NCBI RefSeq assembly: GCF_000208865.1 | Contig: NC_018389.1 | Coordinates: forward strand, 1,922,001-1,986,000 | Length of the DNA stretch: 64,000 nucleotides | DNA from: Neospora caninum Liverpool | Lineage: Eukaryota > Apicomplexa > Conoidasida > Eucoccidiorida > Sarcocystidae | Direction: 5' to 3' | Part shown: one piece after another, positions 1 to 20,795 of the stretch | How positions within the stretch are numbered: the first letter of the stretch is position 1 | Layout: each line of letters starts with the position of its first letter | Program-made: the position numbers and the translations under genes | The notes under the pieces: generated by a model | Told to the model about the DNA's origin: nothing | Databases searched by the model: none | What the model saw: only the letters and a program-made list of their open reading frames with translations

Positions 1-74
1 TAAATATGAATGATGAAGACCTCTGATTTGTCTTGAATTTTGTACTTTTCTCTTCGCGTGCCTTGTTTCCCCAG

Positions 75-137
75 TATGTCGGCCTCACACACATGACTAT
101 GGCGTCTGGTCTCAGCACCCCGCTGCAGCTCGAGTAA
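75..137 (+). CDS. Possible 3'-terminal exon of a gene entering from the left edge
   Basis: A strong pyrimidine tract ending in CCCCAG at 65-74 is followed by 21 codons (75-137) that begin Tyr-Val-Gly-Leu and end in a TAA stop. It would be the last exon of a plus-strand gene lying outside the window. The same bases also contain a good donor (CTCGA then GTAAGT at 134), so it could instead be an internal or untranslated exon. Twenty residues are too few to recognise a family. The splice signal is what I see; the coding status is inferred. Confidence 0.3.
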   Translation, partial: YVGLTHMTMASGLSTPLQLE

Positions 138-1671
138 GTCTCAAGCAGACGTTTTTTGAGGGAAACGCGCGGCTGAATTGCATGCACGGCTCTGAGTTGC
201 TGGGAAAAGATTCGTCGAGAACTGTCAGCGGCTCGAAGTCCGTTTACGAAGTGTGGCGTCTGCTATCCGCACATGCCTACTTGCCCGGAGGCGCGCAAAC
301 GCCTAAACCAGTCTCACACATTGGCAGAGTCCACGAGTGCGCCTTCGCCTCTCTGTACAGACAGCTGTCTGTGGGGGGTTAGCGGCGATTTAATGGGGGT
401 GTGTGCGGCAGAGAATCAGAGACTTTCCCTCGGCAACCCCGTTCTTGCTAGTGTAGCCGGTTCTCTGTCGAGGCGACGCGCGCAGGGCTGCTCTGAGTTC
501 GAGATTCAGGTTTCGCATTAAACAGGACGCGCGTTTAGACGTGCGGTGTTTCCGCTACGCTCAAAGATGCTGTTTTTTCTCGAAGATGGTGAACACCGCG
601 CATGCCCGCCAAACAGTTTGTGCTGTAACTGCGGGGCACTAGTGAATGCGTGCTTCCCGGACTGGCGCGTTTCTGTCATCGCTCCCGTTTCTCCGTTCCT
701 CCTCTCCGCACTCCATGAGGCTCGCCTTCCGTTCGCTGGGACTTCTCTCTCTGTGCTCTGTCTACAGCAAGATGCTCGCGAACCTCTGTCGGGTGTCGCT
801 GGTCCTCCCAGCGTAAAATCGCACGTTTCTGGCCGTTTTGGGCCGCACCCAAATGCGCAAGTGGGCGCACGTGTCTCTGGAGGGAAGTGTTTTGGTGGGA
901 CCACTCTTTGGGCGCGATGGGTGCATTTGTGTTTCTACCCTTTTTTGAAAAGCAAAGGTGACTCTCTTGGCATCGCACACATCGAGCTTCAATGCAGCCC
1001 GGCAGATCAGGACACAGGACGGCGTCTCCATCCGGCGGTATCCCGCACTACGGGGGGGGGGGGGGGGGGCCGGGGGCGTTACTGGTCGGCGTGTACACAT
1101 ACCCATACTAGACGGATATGTACTCAGGTTTTTGTGCGACTAATCGGCTCGCTACTTTAAGCTTTTCGGTCGGTTGTTTCCCATTGAGCCTCGAGCTCTC
1201 TCGCTGATAGGGGCTGGTGCGCCACCCTCCCCGAGTGGAAGGCAGTGAACCTGTTGGACAAACAGAGAGGAGCCGGCGCTTCCCAAGAGTCACTATGCGG
1301 CTCAGCGGACCGCCCGCCATGCCGGGGTAGAGGCCGCCCTTGTGTGGACTTTGTGAGAACATCCAGAACTGGCATTGCGGGCAGCGACAGAAAGTCTGAA
1401 GCGTACTACACTTCGATTGTTGGGTGGTAGCCTCCGGTACATACATCCCGGAGACAAGCTACCGTGAAACCCTAGAGACTAGACTTTGAGAAAACCATAA
1501 CATGTAGACACGGATAACAACACTACATTGCTTCTCTCAGGAGCACTGGAAAGAAAATCGTGGCGCGTCTCAGACGTTCTTGCGCGCACACGTGTTCACA
1601 CACCTTTACATCTCGGATCCCACATTCAGACCTGCATGTGTCTCCAACATCGGAGCGGCGGTGGCGATCGG
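138..1671. other. Intergenic, downstream of the oocyst wall protein gene
   Basis: I see no reading frame here that resembles a protein or has paired splice sites. The right part should hold the 3' untranslated region of the minus-strand oocyst wall protein gene. An 18-base G run lies at 1052-1069. Confidence 0.5.
1052..1069. repeat. Poly-G tract (18 G)
   Basis: An uninterrupted run of 18 G. Such tracts are prone to polymerase slippage and assembly error, so its length may be unreliable. Confidence 0.9.
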
Positions 1672-4600
1672 TCAGAACCACTTTTTTTTCTTCTTTTCTT
1701 CCACAGCCAAAACCGTCTGGTGGTGCGCGACTGGAACGTGCTGCACTTTTTTGGCTGGTGGAGGAGGCGGAGGAGCCGGGACGAACACCGGCACTGGCAT
1801 CGGAGGAGGTGGCGGTGGAGGCATGGGCATAGGAGGAGGTGCTTGCTGAGGCAAATACACAACCGGAGAAGGGATGGGCACTGGCTGAGAAATAATCTGG
1901 ACTGTTGTAGGCTGGGGCGGCATCATCGGCGCGGCCGCCTGCATAACTGGGGCCACCGGCTGCATAGGTTGTGCGATTGGCGCGGGCGCGGGCGCACGAG
2001 TCGTTGTCGTGGTTTCTTCGAGTGGGAGCAGGGCTTCGTCCTTCGGTTTTCTAGGCTGCTCTTCCAGGGGGAGAGCGTTTTCAAAGTCGTATTTCACCTC
2101 CGTCTTGTAGCACTTGCCAGTGAGTGCATCATACTTGAACCCGGGCGGGCAGTTTGGTGTGGGGTTGGTCTTCATTTGCTTGACACAGACGCCTCGATAG
2201 AGCTTGTAGCCAATCGGACACATCACGACTGGAGCCTCCTCCACGGCGTGAACACATTGATGGTCCATGAGGACGAAACCGACAGGGCAAGAGGACCGAA
2301 GTGGCCCCACTTCCTGTTTATCACACTGAAAACCTTGGTCAACAAATCCAGGTGGACAAGAGAGCTTCGGCGCTGCTGCGTTCTTGCCGATGCAGGTCAT
2401 TGTACCGTCTGGATTGACATGCGCCTCAAATGCAGGTGGGCACACTTGTTGAGGGTTCATACGTTGTTCACCGACGCATTTCGCTGATTTGCCTTGCTGC
2501 TGAAGCACGGAACCGGGAGGACACGCCAAATCTTGTTGAACAGACTCTGCTCGTTTGCATGTGCCATCCAAGTTGAATGTGAAGCCTGGTGGGCATTCTT
2601 GTAGAGGTGATTGCTCAGTCGTTTGCTGACATAAACGATCTTTCTCGTTGTAGATGAAACCCGGAGGGCAGTGAGCATGCGGCTGTGTCTGGTCCGTGAA
2701 GAAACATTGGTCGCCACTCAGCTGCGATCCAGGGGGGCAGGAAACCTGGGGTTCGAATTCGTTGACGCCTTTGCAGATATTCTTCACCTGATCAAACGTC
2801 ATCCCTGGTGGGCAGACTGGTTCAGGAGAAGACGTTTTAATGTGCTTGCAAGTAGATCCTTTCCCGTAGTCCTGCGCATAGCCTGGAGGACAGCCTCGCA
2901 TAGGAGGCGATTTTTGGTGAGGTCCTACGCACATCTGTTTCCTGGAGTCAAAGGCGGAGTTCGGCGGGCATTGCAAAATCGTCTCAACTGTGTGTTCAAT
3001 AATGCATTGATTCTGGTGAAAAGTGGCACCTTGAGGACAGACCATTTGCGGGTGTTCCTCGCGCCATACGACACACTTTCGATGCTCCAGAACACCTCTG
3101 CAGCAGAAACCAACACAAACAGACCAAAACCGGCTTCTCTGCAACACAGGAGACGCCACTTTTTAGTTCAGAATTGCTGATGGAACGGAACCGCTACGGG
3201 ATACACCAGGCGGGGGGGCCGTACGACCGAAAGCCGTTACTCGATTTTTTCGCCCGAGGGCACAACCCCTTCCGCACCAAAAATAACCAGACCCACTTCA
3301 GAGAAATAATGGAACCAAATTCACAAGTATCCATGGAGCCTTCTTGCGTACTCTCACATGTTCGTTTGTTCGCTGGTTAACTTTTCGGAGCTTTCCTGGA
3401 ACGGCACCTCCCTCTCTCTAATAGCACGACACAGGATGGTTCCGGGCGACGCCCACGGGTAAAACGATGCAGGTATAGTGTTCCTTGCAACTCTCAACAG
3501 AACTGCCTCTTACTCGAGACAAGTTAGGCTGGGGCCGACAGCTTGGTGATTGATGCAGACGCCTTGGACCATTTGGAATCCGGCGGGACAATTGACCTTA
3601 GCTTCCGTCACCTGCTGGTGCACACACGAGTTTTGTCCTGCTGGAGTCATTCCTGGAGGGCATTTGCTTGTGCTCGGTTTCAGAATCTCGCGGCGACAAT
3701 GGTTCTTGTACAACTCGAAACCAGGCGGGCACGCAGCTGTGGGCTCGAAACTCGTGGGGCGTACGCACTCGTTTCCCGAAAATACTGTTCCTGGTGATAA
3801 AATTCACAGTTGTACAGCGACACTATACATGTACGAGAGCGTTTCGCGTTTGTAGTGAAGCAAGTCGCTAGGCATGACCATTTCGAGCAGAAGATGTCCC
3901 GATGTTACCTTCGGCAAATCTAGGAAACGCTCGCATAAGGAACCTATCGGCGAAAACCAGTTTCACAGCACCAGGCAGAGGTGCCCCAGGTACTATCATT
4001 TGGAAAATGGTCACCTAATGATAATGCCACATAGGGGGTCCGGAATATCAGCATATCAGCACGAACATCACTTCTCGCCATTCACTAGAAATGAACGATT
4101 CCCTGTTCACAACTGAAACGTACACTGGTCGAAACTGAATGCGGCCTATTGCAACCACCAAAGTCGCGCAGACGCACCTTCAGGACAGACGAAGTCGGGT
4201 TTGGTAGTTGTTTCTTGGATGCAGTGGTCTTCATGGAGAACGTAACCGACGGGACACAGAATCTGTTTCGGAGCGACGATGATGCGAATGCATTGGCCAT
4301 TGATGTCCTCAAACCCCGGATCACAATCAAGGGTTGGCGGCAAAACATTTGCTCCTTTGCAGCTGTTGTCCGCAAAAGTCCATCCCTCACGACACCCGAG
4401 TTTCGTCGGTTTCTGATCGTACTTGACGCATTCGTCTCCGGTCATTGAAAACCCTTCTGGACACACCCAAGAGACGTCAGTCGTAATAACGTTTTCCCTT
4501 CGCTGATACTTGGGTTTAATGTCGTCCCTGGGCATATCAGCGAGATGTTTGTTCATGCTTTTCCCTGGCGGATGGGCCGGCGCCGGCATTTGAATAGGAA

Positions 4601-5298
4601 CTGGAATGATTTGGGGAGCAACGCCAGCTGGCTGAGGCGCAACCACTTCTCCCATGTTGAAGGGTAGTCCATGACCTAGAGGCAACATATCCTCATAGCC
4701 TCCGACAAGAAGCCGTGACTTCTTCTCGACCATTGCTCGTAAACGGCTCTGTGGATGCTCCAGAGGAGCCGAACTTGCGACTTCAGGTTCATTGTTGGGC
4801 AGTGACGCCTGCGCTGCAGGAATAGACGCGAAATGTGCATTGTATTGAACAAGAATGTGAAACACGTGCCACAGCCGCTACGAACGAAGGTAAGTCTCTG
4901 AATACGCTGCACCATATGAGAAAACATAGGCATAACCGCAACATGTGATGCGGTTGAGCATCCCGTACACAACACTATACACAAAATACCGATGTCACCT
5001 GGCACTTCCTCAGAGATTGACGAGACTAAATTCGACAAGGCGACATAGTGTTTCCATACCACGAAAATGAATCAATCAAAAAGAATATACCAGCTATGCT
5101 CTTTCAGCTCCAACAGAATCAGCAGGAGTACATCATCGTCTGAGACTGGACCGGCGGACGGCGCCAGATCTGTATACATTACGTTGCTGCGGCACGCTTA
5201 CCATTGCTCAAAGACGCATTCCAAGACAGGCAAATGTCCATTGAAAGAAGCAAGTAGAGGAGAAACCCCCAGTTCCGGGGAGGCGACATTGCAGCCAT
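1672..5298 (-). CDS. Oocyst wall protein, cysteine-rich (COWP/OWP family)
   Basis: Four exons, minus strand: 5202-5298, 4178-4813, 3514-3790 and 1672-3097. All junctions are GT..AG and keep phase, giving 811 aa. The start ATG at 5298 has a good context (AAGATGG) and opens a hydrophobic signal peptide of about 26 residues. Residues 33-148 are Pro-rich without cysteines. From about 149 to 676 there are 22 consecutive modules of the form C-x-x-G..C (usually CPPGF or CPPGM), each about 25-30 residues with two cysteines, 44 cysteines in all. This is the pattern of Cryptosporidium COWP and Toxoplasma OWP proteins, which are secreted and cross-linked into the oocyst wall. The last 130 or so residues are Thr/Pro/Met-rich with long Pro runs and end in a five-lysine stretch followed by Trp-Phe. 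Expression in the sporulating sexual stage is expected from the family, not shown here. I cannot say which numbered OWP it is. Confidence 0.9.
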
Positions 5299-7457
5299 CT
5301 TGCGTGAAAAAACTGTATTTCTGGCCAGCAGCCCTTGCTCTGTCCGCCCCCTCGTGCTGACGACGTCCGGGAACGAACACTCGATATCACACACGAAAAG
5401 ATCTATGCGTTTGATAAAGTGTCTGAATCGACTCGCGAGCCTTTTCTGTCTCAGAAGTTAATTCTCACGGTTCCGAATGAGGTACGCTTGCGCCTCACAA
5501 CCACGCGTGTGTACGAACGTCGCCAGAAGAAAAGAGAAAAACGTCTTCTGGAGTAGATGATTTCTCGACAGCCAGATGACGAAGAGCTGACGCAGCTGTC
5601 TGAATCCTTCGGCAAACCCCACGAGCACACACACACTTTATACATGCCCGGCGGCCCCCCAGGAACACGATGGCGGCCACGGGCATCCTCGCGATCGTGT
5701 CTTTCTGCCTCGATGAAGCGGGACAGTCCAAGAACGAACACGGAAAAGCAAAAGACAGGTTCGGCTTCTGTGGGTTCCGTGACAGGCATCGCGCAGACGA
5801 TCGCAAAGACCCAGGAACGGCCGGGTGAGTCATAACCGTTCTATGACTCGATTACATTGTCCTCCGAGGGGTGCCACAGACACCAGAACGATCTCAGATA
5901 ACTACTGCAGCGAACACTGGAACTCGATCTAGATGCCACCGTTGCCTCTCACAAAATCCCGTGGCCAGACCCAAAACTGAATTCCGCTCCTGAGTCCGAC
6001 TGGGTTCTGTGGGCCGCTCTCGAAATAACGCCAGCTCACCTATGATATGACACGAAAACTTATTATACATTTCCTACACTTATAGCACCCACATCGAGCA
6101 CTAAACAGTGATCGTTTCTTTGTCGTTAGCACCCCTGTGTGGACGATGCGATCAAATTCTAGAGCAAAGACAGGAATGAAGTGATCGTCACACCTCCAAT
6201 GTAGGACACGAAAATGATCCTGTCTCACTTCTGCGTCGGGTGGCTAAATGAAAAGCTCGAAAAAACGTTTCGATTAATTGTCCTGTCATCTACTGACTGC
6301 TGCATCCTTTGCATCAGAATGAAACGCAGTGAGGCTTTTGCAGCAAGAACCGTGGCGGCCGTTGTCGCTTTGCACTACTGCAGAACAAAGTGAACGTTTT
6401 CTCCGCCGTTTCCTTGGCGACTTGGGAAACCGTAAACGAATTACGTTCCAGGCAGTTTTGCTGCTTTACCGGGAAACAAAAACAATAATGAACGCCCGTG
6501 ACAGCACAGCTTGGAAAGCCGTTCATCGCGCACAAGGGATTTTGTTTTTTTCTGCAGTTTACCGATCGACTTTGGCTTCTGCCGTTCGGTGTTGACGCTG
6601 GACCTCTTCTCTGCTTTCCGAATTACAGATGTTTTTCGGACGATTGAAGATGAGTTCCTGTTGCGCGCTGACAGACGGTGAAGCAGCGATTTGAGTACGG
6701 ATAGGCGTGCGATTGCTAAAAGGGGAATCCCTCCCCAAAAGCGTCGAGAAAACCTGTACATTTCATGCAGCAACATAATAGTGCGCCCTTACTTGCTTGT
6801 CGGAGGACTACGTTTTGATATGACTGAAAGTTGGCCTCCATTCTGTAGTGCGCAGGTAGGACCCGTGTGATGTCGTCCGCATTATGCCTTAACGAGGCCG
6901 AAACAGTGCTGTTTTTCGGTCCACCTAAAAAAACTGGGTTAGTGGAAGTGGCTGTGCTCGTAAGTCTCCTCACGAGACAAAATGTTGCTCCAAACGAAGA
7001 ACCCCATTGACAGCGGAAAAAAGGTCTACAACTTGACCACAATACAACGCCAACACAGTCAAGCATGCACTTTGTCCACACCGAGATGCACCAGCGTTGT
7101 ATGCATCCCTGCACAGACATTGCATATTCGATAGCTACAGCTATTTAAGGCACGGTGAAGTCGCGCATCTGCACTACCCAAGCCAAGCACATAATCGAAC
7201 CAAACATGCACCCACAAATATACGAACAGTCTTGAACGCATACGCGGGAAGGGAAAGATGCGAGGAAGAATCATACACGTAACCATGTATTTAAAGACCT
7301 ATTCCTATTCGCGGCAGCCTTGCGAATACGCTGTCGACAAATCGTAGAAAGAAGCAACGGAAAACGAGGGAAAACACGTGTTCTGCAAAAAAGGCGCCTA
7401 ACAAATCATGCATTCGTCCGATATAAATGCAATTAACTGCGGGAAACGAATGCGCGT
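5299..7457. other. Intergenic between oocyst wall protein 5' end and ArgRS 3' end
   Basis: This should contain the promoter and 5' leader of the oocyst wall gene (left) and the 3' untranslated region of ArgRS (right). I found no supported coding exon or RNA gene. Confidence 0.5.
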
Positions 7458-15540
<8,083 letters not shown>

Positions 15541-16908
15541 CTTGAAAGGCCGATCCGGAGTTGAGGAAAAGTTCGCAGAAGAGCGACAACAACGAGAAAC
15601 AGAGAGGAAAAGGAATTCTCCGGGATTCAGGAGACGGGAGAGCCGGCGACGCAAGAAGAGAAGACAAACGGAGGCAGGAAGATCCAAAAGCGAGAAGGAG
15701 AAAAGAACTCAAGTGACAGGCTCAGACTGCAAGAAAACGCAGGGGGGAGTTCAGCGCAGAAGATAAAGAGAGAAAACCCGCGTTTGCGATCGAGCAAAAC
15801 AATGCAAAGGCGTGGCGTCTTCGCTGCAGAGATGAAGAGGAAAGTTGGAAACTTTTTCCACCAGAGAGAGCTGTCTCTGCCGGTGTCTCTGGAGAAGGGG
15901 TTGTGGCGCGAATCGACGCCTCCGCTTCCTCGCCTTGTCGGGATTCTCGGAGCGGTAGATCTGGGGAAAATCAGCAATTCTTGGATTTTCGCTCAAACCA
16001 TAATCGTGAGAAAAGAGGAAGCGACGCGGAACAGCAAAGACAGCCTCGTTTTTTCGCCTTTGCTGTCTTGGCGGGCTCTCTCCCTCTCGTCTCTCGCAGC
16101 GTCTGTGCATGCACTCCCGCTGAAGCCCCGTGGGGCAGTCATCTCTGGAGAGGAGAGAGACACGCGTAGAAAAGAGACAGCGGAGATTAAGGAAGAGAAA
16201 ACGCGCCTCTCGAGGCTTTCCCAGTTCTTTCTCTCCTTTTGCCTCTACGTCTTCGGAGGTCTGACGTCTCTCCGATTCCTTTTGCCCGGCGCGAAAACCG
16301 CGTGAGTCTCTCAGCGAAAATCGCGGTTCTCCACCGGGTCTTTTCTCCGCGGAAAAACGAAGGAATCTCCGTCGGGGAAAGGAGAGGCGAGCAGGAAGAA
16401 GAGGGAGAAGAAAAACAGATAGAATAGAAGGAAGAGGAGCGGGGAGAGAAGAAGAAGGATCCCGCGTTTTGCGAGTGGCTCAAGGCGCGAGGTTCCACGC
16501 AGCGTTTTGACCTTCTCTGGTCAGCGCAGTCTTCGCGAATCACGCGACCTTCCCTTTCCTCGCTTTCCCTCCCCCGCGATTGTCTCCCCTTCTTCTTCTT
16601 TCTCCCGCAGTCTCTCGTGCGTTTTCCCGTCTCCGCTCTCCCTCTTCTCTGTCTCTCCTGCGACTCTCTCGCCACAGTCTCGTGTCTCCGTGTCTCCCTC
16701 TCTGCCGCCAGCCTGCGCCCAAAAAGAGCCCTGGCACCGGCTTTTTCGGCCTCGCTTCTCTCCATCTCGGCCCCTCAGCTAAACACTCCCAGCGTATCTT
16801 TTGTCTTCAGTCGCGCGCGTTCTGGTCACTCCTCTCTTTGTTCCGCCTCTTCCTCCTCTTCTGCTCCCGTTCTTCTCCCCTCTCCTCCCAGCTGTCTATC
16901 CTGCCGCC
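15541..16908. promoter_or_regulatory. Shared 5' region of divergent ArgRS and RIO1 genes
   Basis: The ArgRS start (15540, minus) and RIO1 start (16909, plus) face away from each other across 1.37 kb, so both promoters must lie here. Copies of the GAGACG word, known from Toxoplasma promoters, occur in reverse orientation at 16088-16093 and 16265-16270. The RIO1-proximal 400 bases are strongly pyrimidine-rich on the plus strand, as is usual for leaders in this group. I cannot see transcription start sites. Bases 15541-15687 may be coding if ArgRS uses its upstream ATG. Confidence 0.55.
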
Positions 16909-19900
16909 ATGGCAAATAAACCCGGAGGCCGTGCGCCTCCGTCGTCTTCCTCTTCTTCCTCTTCTTCCTCGTCTTCCTCCTCTTCTCTGCAGTTTTCTTC
17001 CGGCTTCGATGCGCAAGATGTGAAGCGCCTTGCGAAGTCGTCGACGGCAGGAAGGCGGCGGGCAGAGCCTCGCACGTGGGATCACGAAGTCCGAAACAAT
17101 TTCCTCAAGGGGCTGCAGAAAGTGCAGGAGAACTGGTCAAATCGCGCGCGCGGACTGACTCGAGACACCCGCGCGACAACCGAGAACGTTCTCGACAGTC
17201 GCACCTGCAAGCTGATTGAAAAAATCATGAAGCGAAACGCCCTCACCTCCGTCTGCGGCACGATTAGCACCGGAAAAGAAGCGAATGTCTACTTCGTCGC
17301 TGGACCCAAAGACCTCTCCAAAGGAGAGGAAAAAGAAGGGAAAGAAGACAAGGAGGAGGAAGAAGAAAAAGAAGAGAAAGAAGAAAAGGAGGAGGAAGAA
17401 GAAAAGGAGGAGGAAGAAGAGAAGGAAGAGGAAGAAGAAAAGGAAGACTGTGGGATAGGAGGCGAGGAAGCCTCGAAGGCGGCTGCGAGTCAGACGGCGA
17501 AGGCGGACGAAACGGGCGAGGAAGCTCCAGCCCTCAGTTGGAGGCCTTTTGTGTTGAAGGTTTACAGAACCTCGATTCTCGCCTTTCAAGACCGCAGCCA
17601 ATACGTGCAGGGAGACCATCGCTTCGAACGCGCGTACACTCGGTGAGGCTCTCTTCGGAATTCGAGAGCGAAAAGAGAAACAGATCGCGAGGTCGAGAAA
17701 AAGCGAGAAAGGAAGGGACAAGAGAACAACGGCCCAAAGAGGAGCGCCAGCAGACAAAAAGGGGCTAGCTGAGACCTCCGTGTCGTTGCGTCTTGAGGCA
17801 CTCTCGACTGTCTGTGTGCTTGCAGGCCTGTCCTGGTCGTCGCTCTCTGCAACTTCAGAGAGAAGGATCCTGAGCCTTCCGCGTTACACGAAACTAAGCA
17901 CAGCCAGGAGGACACATGGGCAGAGGGATGGTCACGCCGAAGGGACTAATGAACGAGGGGAGTTAGAGAGGCGAGGAATTTTTCGAGGTCGAACTGTGTA
18001 AACAGCGTCTCTCTTGTCCCCTTGATGCGCTCGTGACGCGCCCCTGACCTTGCTCTTGTCCCCGCCGGTGTGTTGGCTCTCTCTCCACGGCCTCGGGTTT
18101 TTGGAAGCCGTCCTCCGTTCGTTTTTCCCTTCTCTTTTTCCTGTTTCAGGTGTCGCAACCCTCGGAAGATGGTGGTGAACTGGGTGATGAAGGAGTTCCG
18201 AAATCTCCTCAGACTGCATGCGGCAGGCGTGCCATGTCCCTTGCCAGTCGACGTCTCGGCGCACGTCCTGCTGATGGCTTTTGTCGGGTTCGCCGCCGAC
18301 GCGCCTCCGACGCGTGCACGACCCTCCGCGGTCGAGCACCCCTCGAGGGAGATGGAGACTCCCGAGACCGCAGAGCCCGCCGAGGGTGCGACAGATCGCG
18401 GGACAGAAGGCGCCCCGTCTGTGCAACGCGAAACTGGGTTCTCAATCGGGAACCGAGAAGAAGACGCGCGCGATGGAGCTGGTGCGCCTCTCCTCTACGC
18501 AGCCGCTCCGCGCCTCAAAGATTTGACGTCCGCTTTCTGCTGCCATGCCGCCGCCTCGGCCTCCCTACACGCGTGGGAAACTCTCTACGTCCAAGTAAAC
18601 TCACAAGACAAGTGCACTCTGCATACATCTACTTGCATATATACATATATGCATATATGATGGTTGTGGAGGCGTGTTTCGACGGATTCGCCACAGAGGC
18701 GGAAAGTACAGAAGCGGTCGTAAGGGCGGTCGTATCCCCGTTCCTCGTTTTGTAAATGTATGTCCAAAAGCAGTGTGAATCTCCCATTTATATCTTTCTC
18801 GATTTCGCTCTTTTTCTTCTAGCTATTTCTCTCTCTCACTTTTCGCCTTGCCGGGTTTAGCCTCGATCTCGTCTGTTTATACGGCTCCGGAACATCGCCA
18901 TTAACGTTAGGGGTAAACACGAGAATGCGCTTTTCCAGTTGAGGTGTTTTTTTCGGTCCTCTTGTTTTCTCGTCCTTTTCTCTGTGCTGTGAGTCGCGCG
19001 TTGTTTCTGAACCGTTTCCAGAGAGTGTCGGTGTGCGTCTTTGCAGGCAGTGACGCTGCTTCGATGGCTCTTCCAGGAGTGCCGCGTCGTCCACGGGGAT
19101 CTGTCGGAGTACAATTTGCTCTTCCACGTCTCGGGTCTGTTCGTGATTGACGTCGGACAGGCTGTCAACTTTGACCATCCCCAGGCGCTGGACTTTCTGA
19201 AGCGCGACTGTCGCAACGTGAACCGGTTCTTCAAGCAGCACATCCTCCACGTTCGCGAGAAGAAGGCGAGGCGCGCACGCGAAGAGAAGACGCGGGGCGA
19301 AGCCAGCGGCGAGGCGGAGACTGAAGAGAAACGCGAAGCCTCGCCAGAGAGTGAGGAGCGGGGCGACGCGAGTTGCCAGTGTCTCTACGCGAGAAGAGAG
19401 AGGGACCGAAGGTGCGAGCTCCACAGGGAACAGAAGGCAAGCGCGGCGAAGGCCGAGAATCCATCGGGAGGCGAACTGAACACATCCTTCCGGTATACCT
19501 GGCAGCCTGCGAGGAGAAATGACCTTGTCTCCGACTCGTCGCTGTCTCCTCACAGCACGCAGCGTCCGCTCTTTCCTCCTCTGCCCGGCTCTGTGACTTG
19601 TCCCGAGGACTCTCCTCACGAAGGCGGCGCGCACGCAGGCCTTTCTCTGTTCTCTCTGCGCCGCTTATTCGAGTTCGTCGTGAGTCCGAACCTGCCTGAG
19701 CCCCTGGACCGGGTGTACAGACAGCTGGTGGCGACCCACGAGGGCGCGTGGCGGGGCGAGACCGCGGCATGCGAAGGTGCACTCTGCGAGAAAGACGAAG
19801 GCGAGGAGACAGGGGCGAGGTCTCAGCCACGCGAACGGTGCGTCGGGCAGGCTGGAGACGAGTCCCTGCTTGTCGGTGAGGCTCGAAACGCGCAAGAGGC

Positions 19901-20795
19901 GACTCGAGGCGCCATGCAGAGTCCCTCTGTTCGCGTGTCCGGGAAACTGCATGCGGCGTCTTCGTATCGCGACTCGGCCTCGATGGCGAAAAGCAGCCAC
20001 GCGACGCAGCAGAGACACCTCGTTTTGCTCGCGGAAGCCGTCGGGCGCTTTCTGCAGGAAGAAGCGGAGAACCAGCGAGAGGCACAAGACGAAGAAGAGG
20101 AAGAGGAAGAAGAGGAGGAAGAGGAAGATAGCGGCGAGAGGGACAGCGCCTTTTACGATCGGAGCGGGGAAGGCGGCGATGAGGCGGAGTTTGCAACATC
20201 GGATGATGAAGACGAGGTGTTTATGAACACGTGGATTCCGAGTCACTTAGCTCAAGTCTGCGACCGGCGCCTACTGGACAGCATTCTCTCGCAAGTGTCG
20301 AGGCAGGGCCTGAAGACTGGAAAGAGGCGAGGCGGCGGGGAGGCAGACTCGGCTCTCAACAAGCTGCTGGAAATGCACGCGCTTTTGCTCGGGAGAAACG
20401 AACGCGAGACAGAGCTGAGCGAGGTCGACGAGGCGAGTCAGGAAGGCGAAATGGAGGCAGGGGCGAGGAAACAGGAAAAGAGCCTGACGCGAGAAAAGAG
20501 ACAGGAGACCGTGGAAGAGACAGAGGAAGAGACAGAGGGAGACTTGCGGTGCAACGACGCGTTGGGGAAGAGCAAGGAGAGGAGGCAGGGAACAACGAGT
20601 ACGTCGGATTCGGAGAACTCGCAGGACGGCGAAGAGCGGGGCGAGGGCGACGAAGTGTTCCGAGGCATCATTCCCGAGGGTATCGACCGCAAAACTTGGA
20701 AGAAGATGGTCAAGGAGCAGAACCGCGAAAAACGCAAGTACAAAATCGCCAAACACCTCAAGAAGAAGTACAGGTCCAAGGCAGCTAATCGATAG
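16909..20795 (+). CDS. RIO1: RIO1-family atypical serine kinase/ATPase
   Basis: Late 40S ribosome maturation factor. Three exons, 16909-17642, 18150-18594 and 19047-20795, join in phase to give 975 aa. The start has an ideal context (GCCGCCATGG). A Ser tract lies at about 12-26. The RIO1 signature follows: conserved N-terminal block, glycine loop STGKEANVYFV near 120-130, ATP-binding Lys in VLKVYR near 217, NPRKMV opening exon 2, catalytic HGDLSEYN with Asp near 412, and metal-binding IDVGQAV near 429. Two lineage-type insertions stand out: a Glu/Lys tract at about 137-180 inside the N-lobe, and a low-complexity stretch inside exon 2. The C-terminal 540 residues are long for RIO1 (human about 570 aa in total), acidic, and end in a basic tail KKKYRSKAANR typical of ribosome factors. 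Identity is very firm. Confidence 0.97.
17321..17445 (+). repeat. GAGGAAGAA-type coding repeat in RIO1
   Basis: Purine-only repeat of GAG/GAA/AAG codons encoding a Glu/Lys tract of roughly 40 residues within the kinase N-lobe of the RIO1 gene. Confidence 0.85.
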
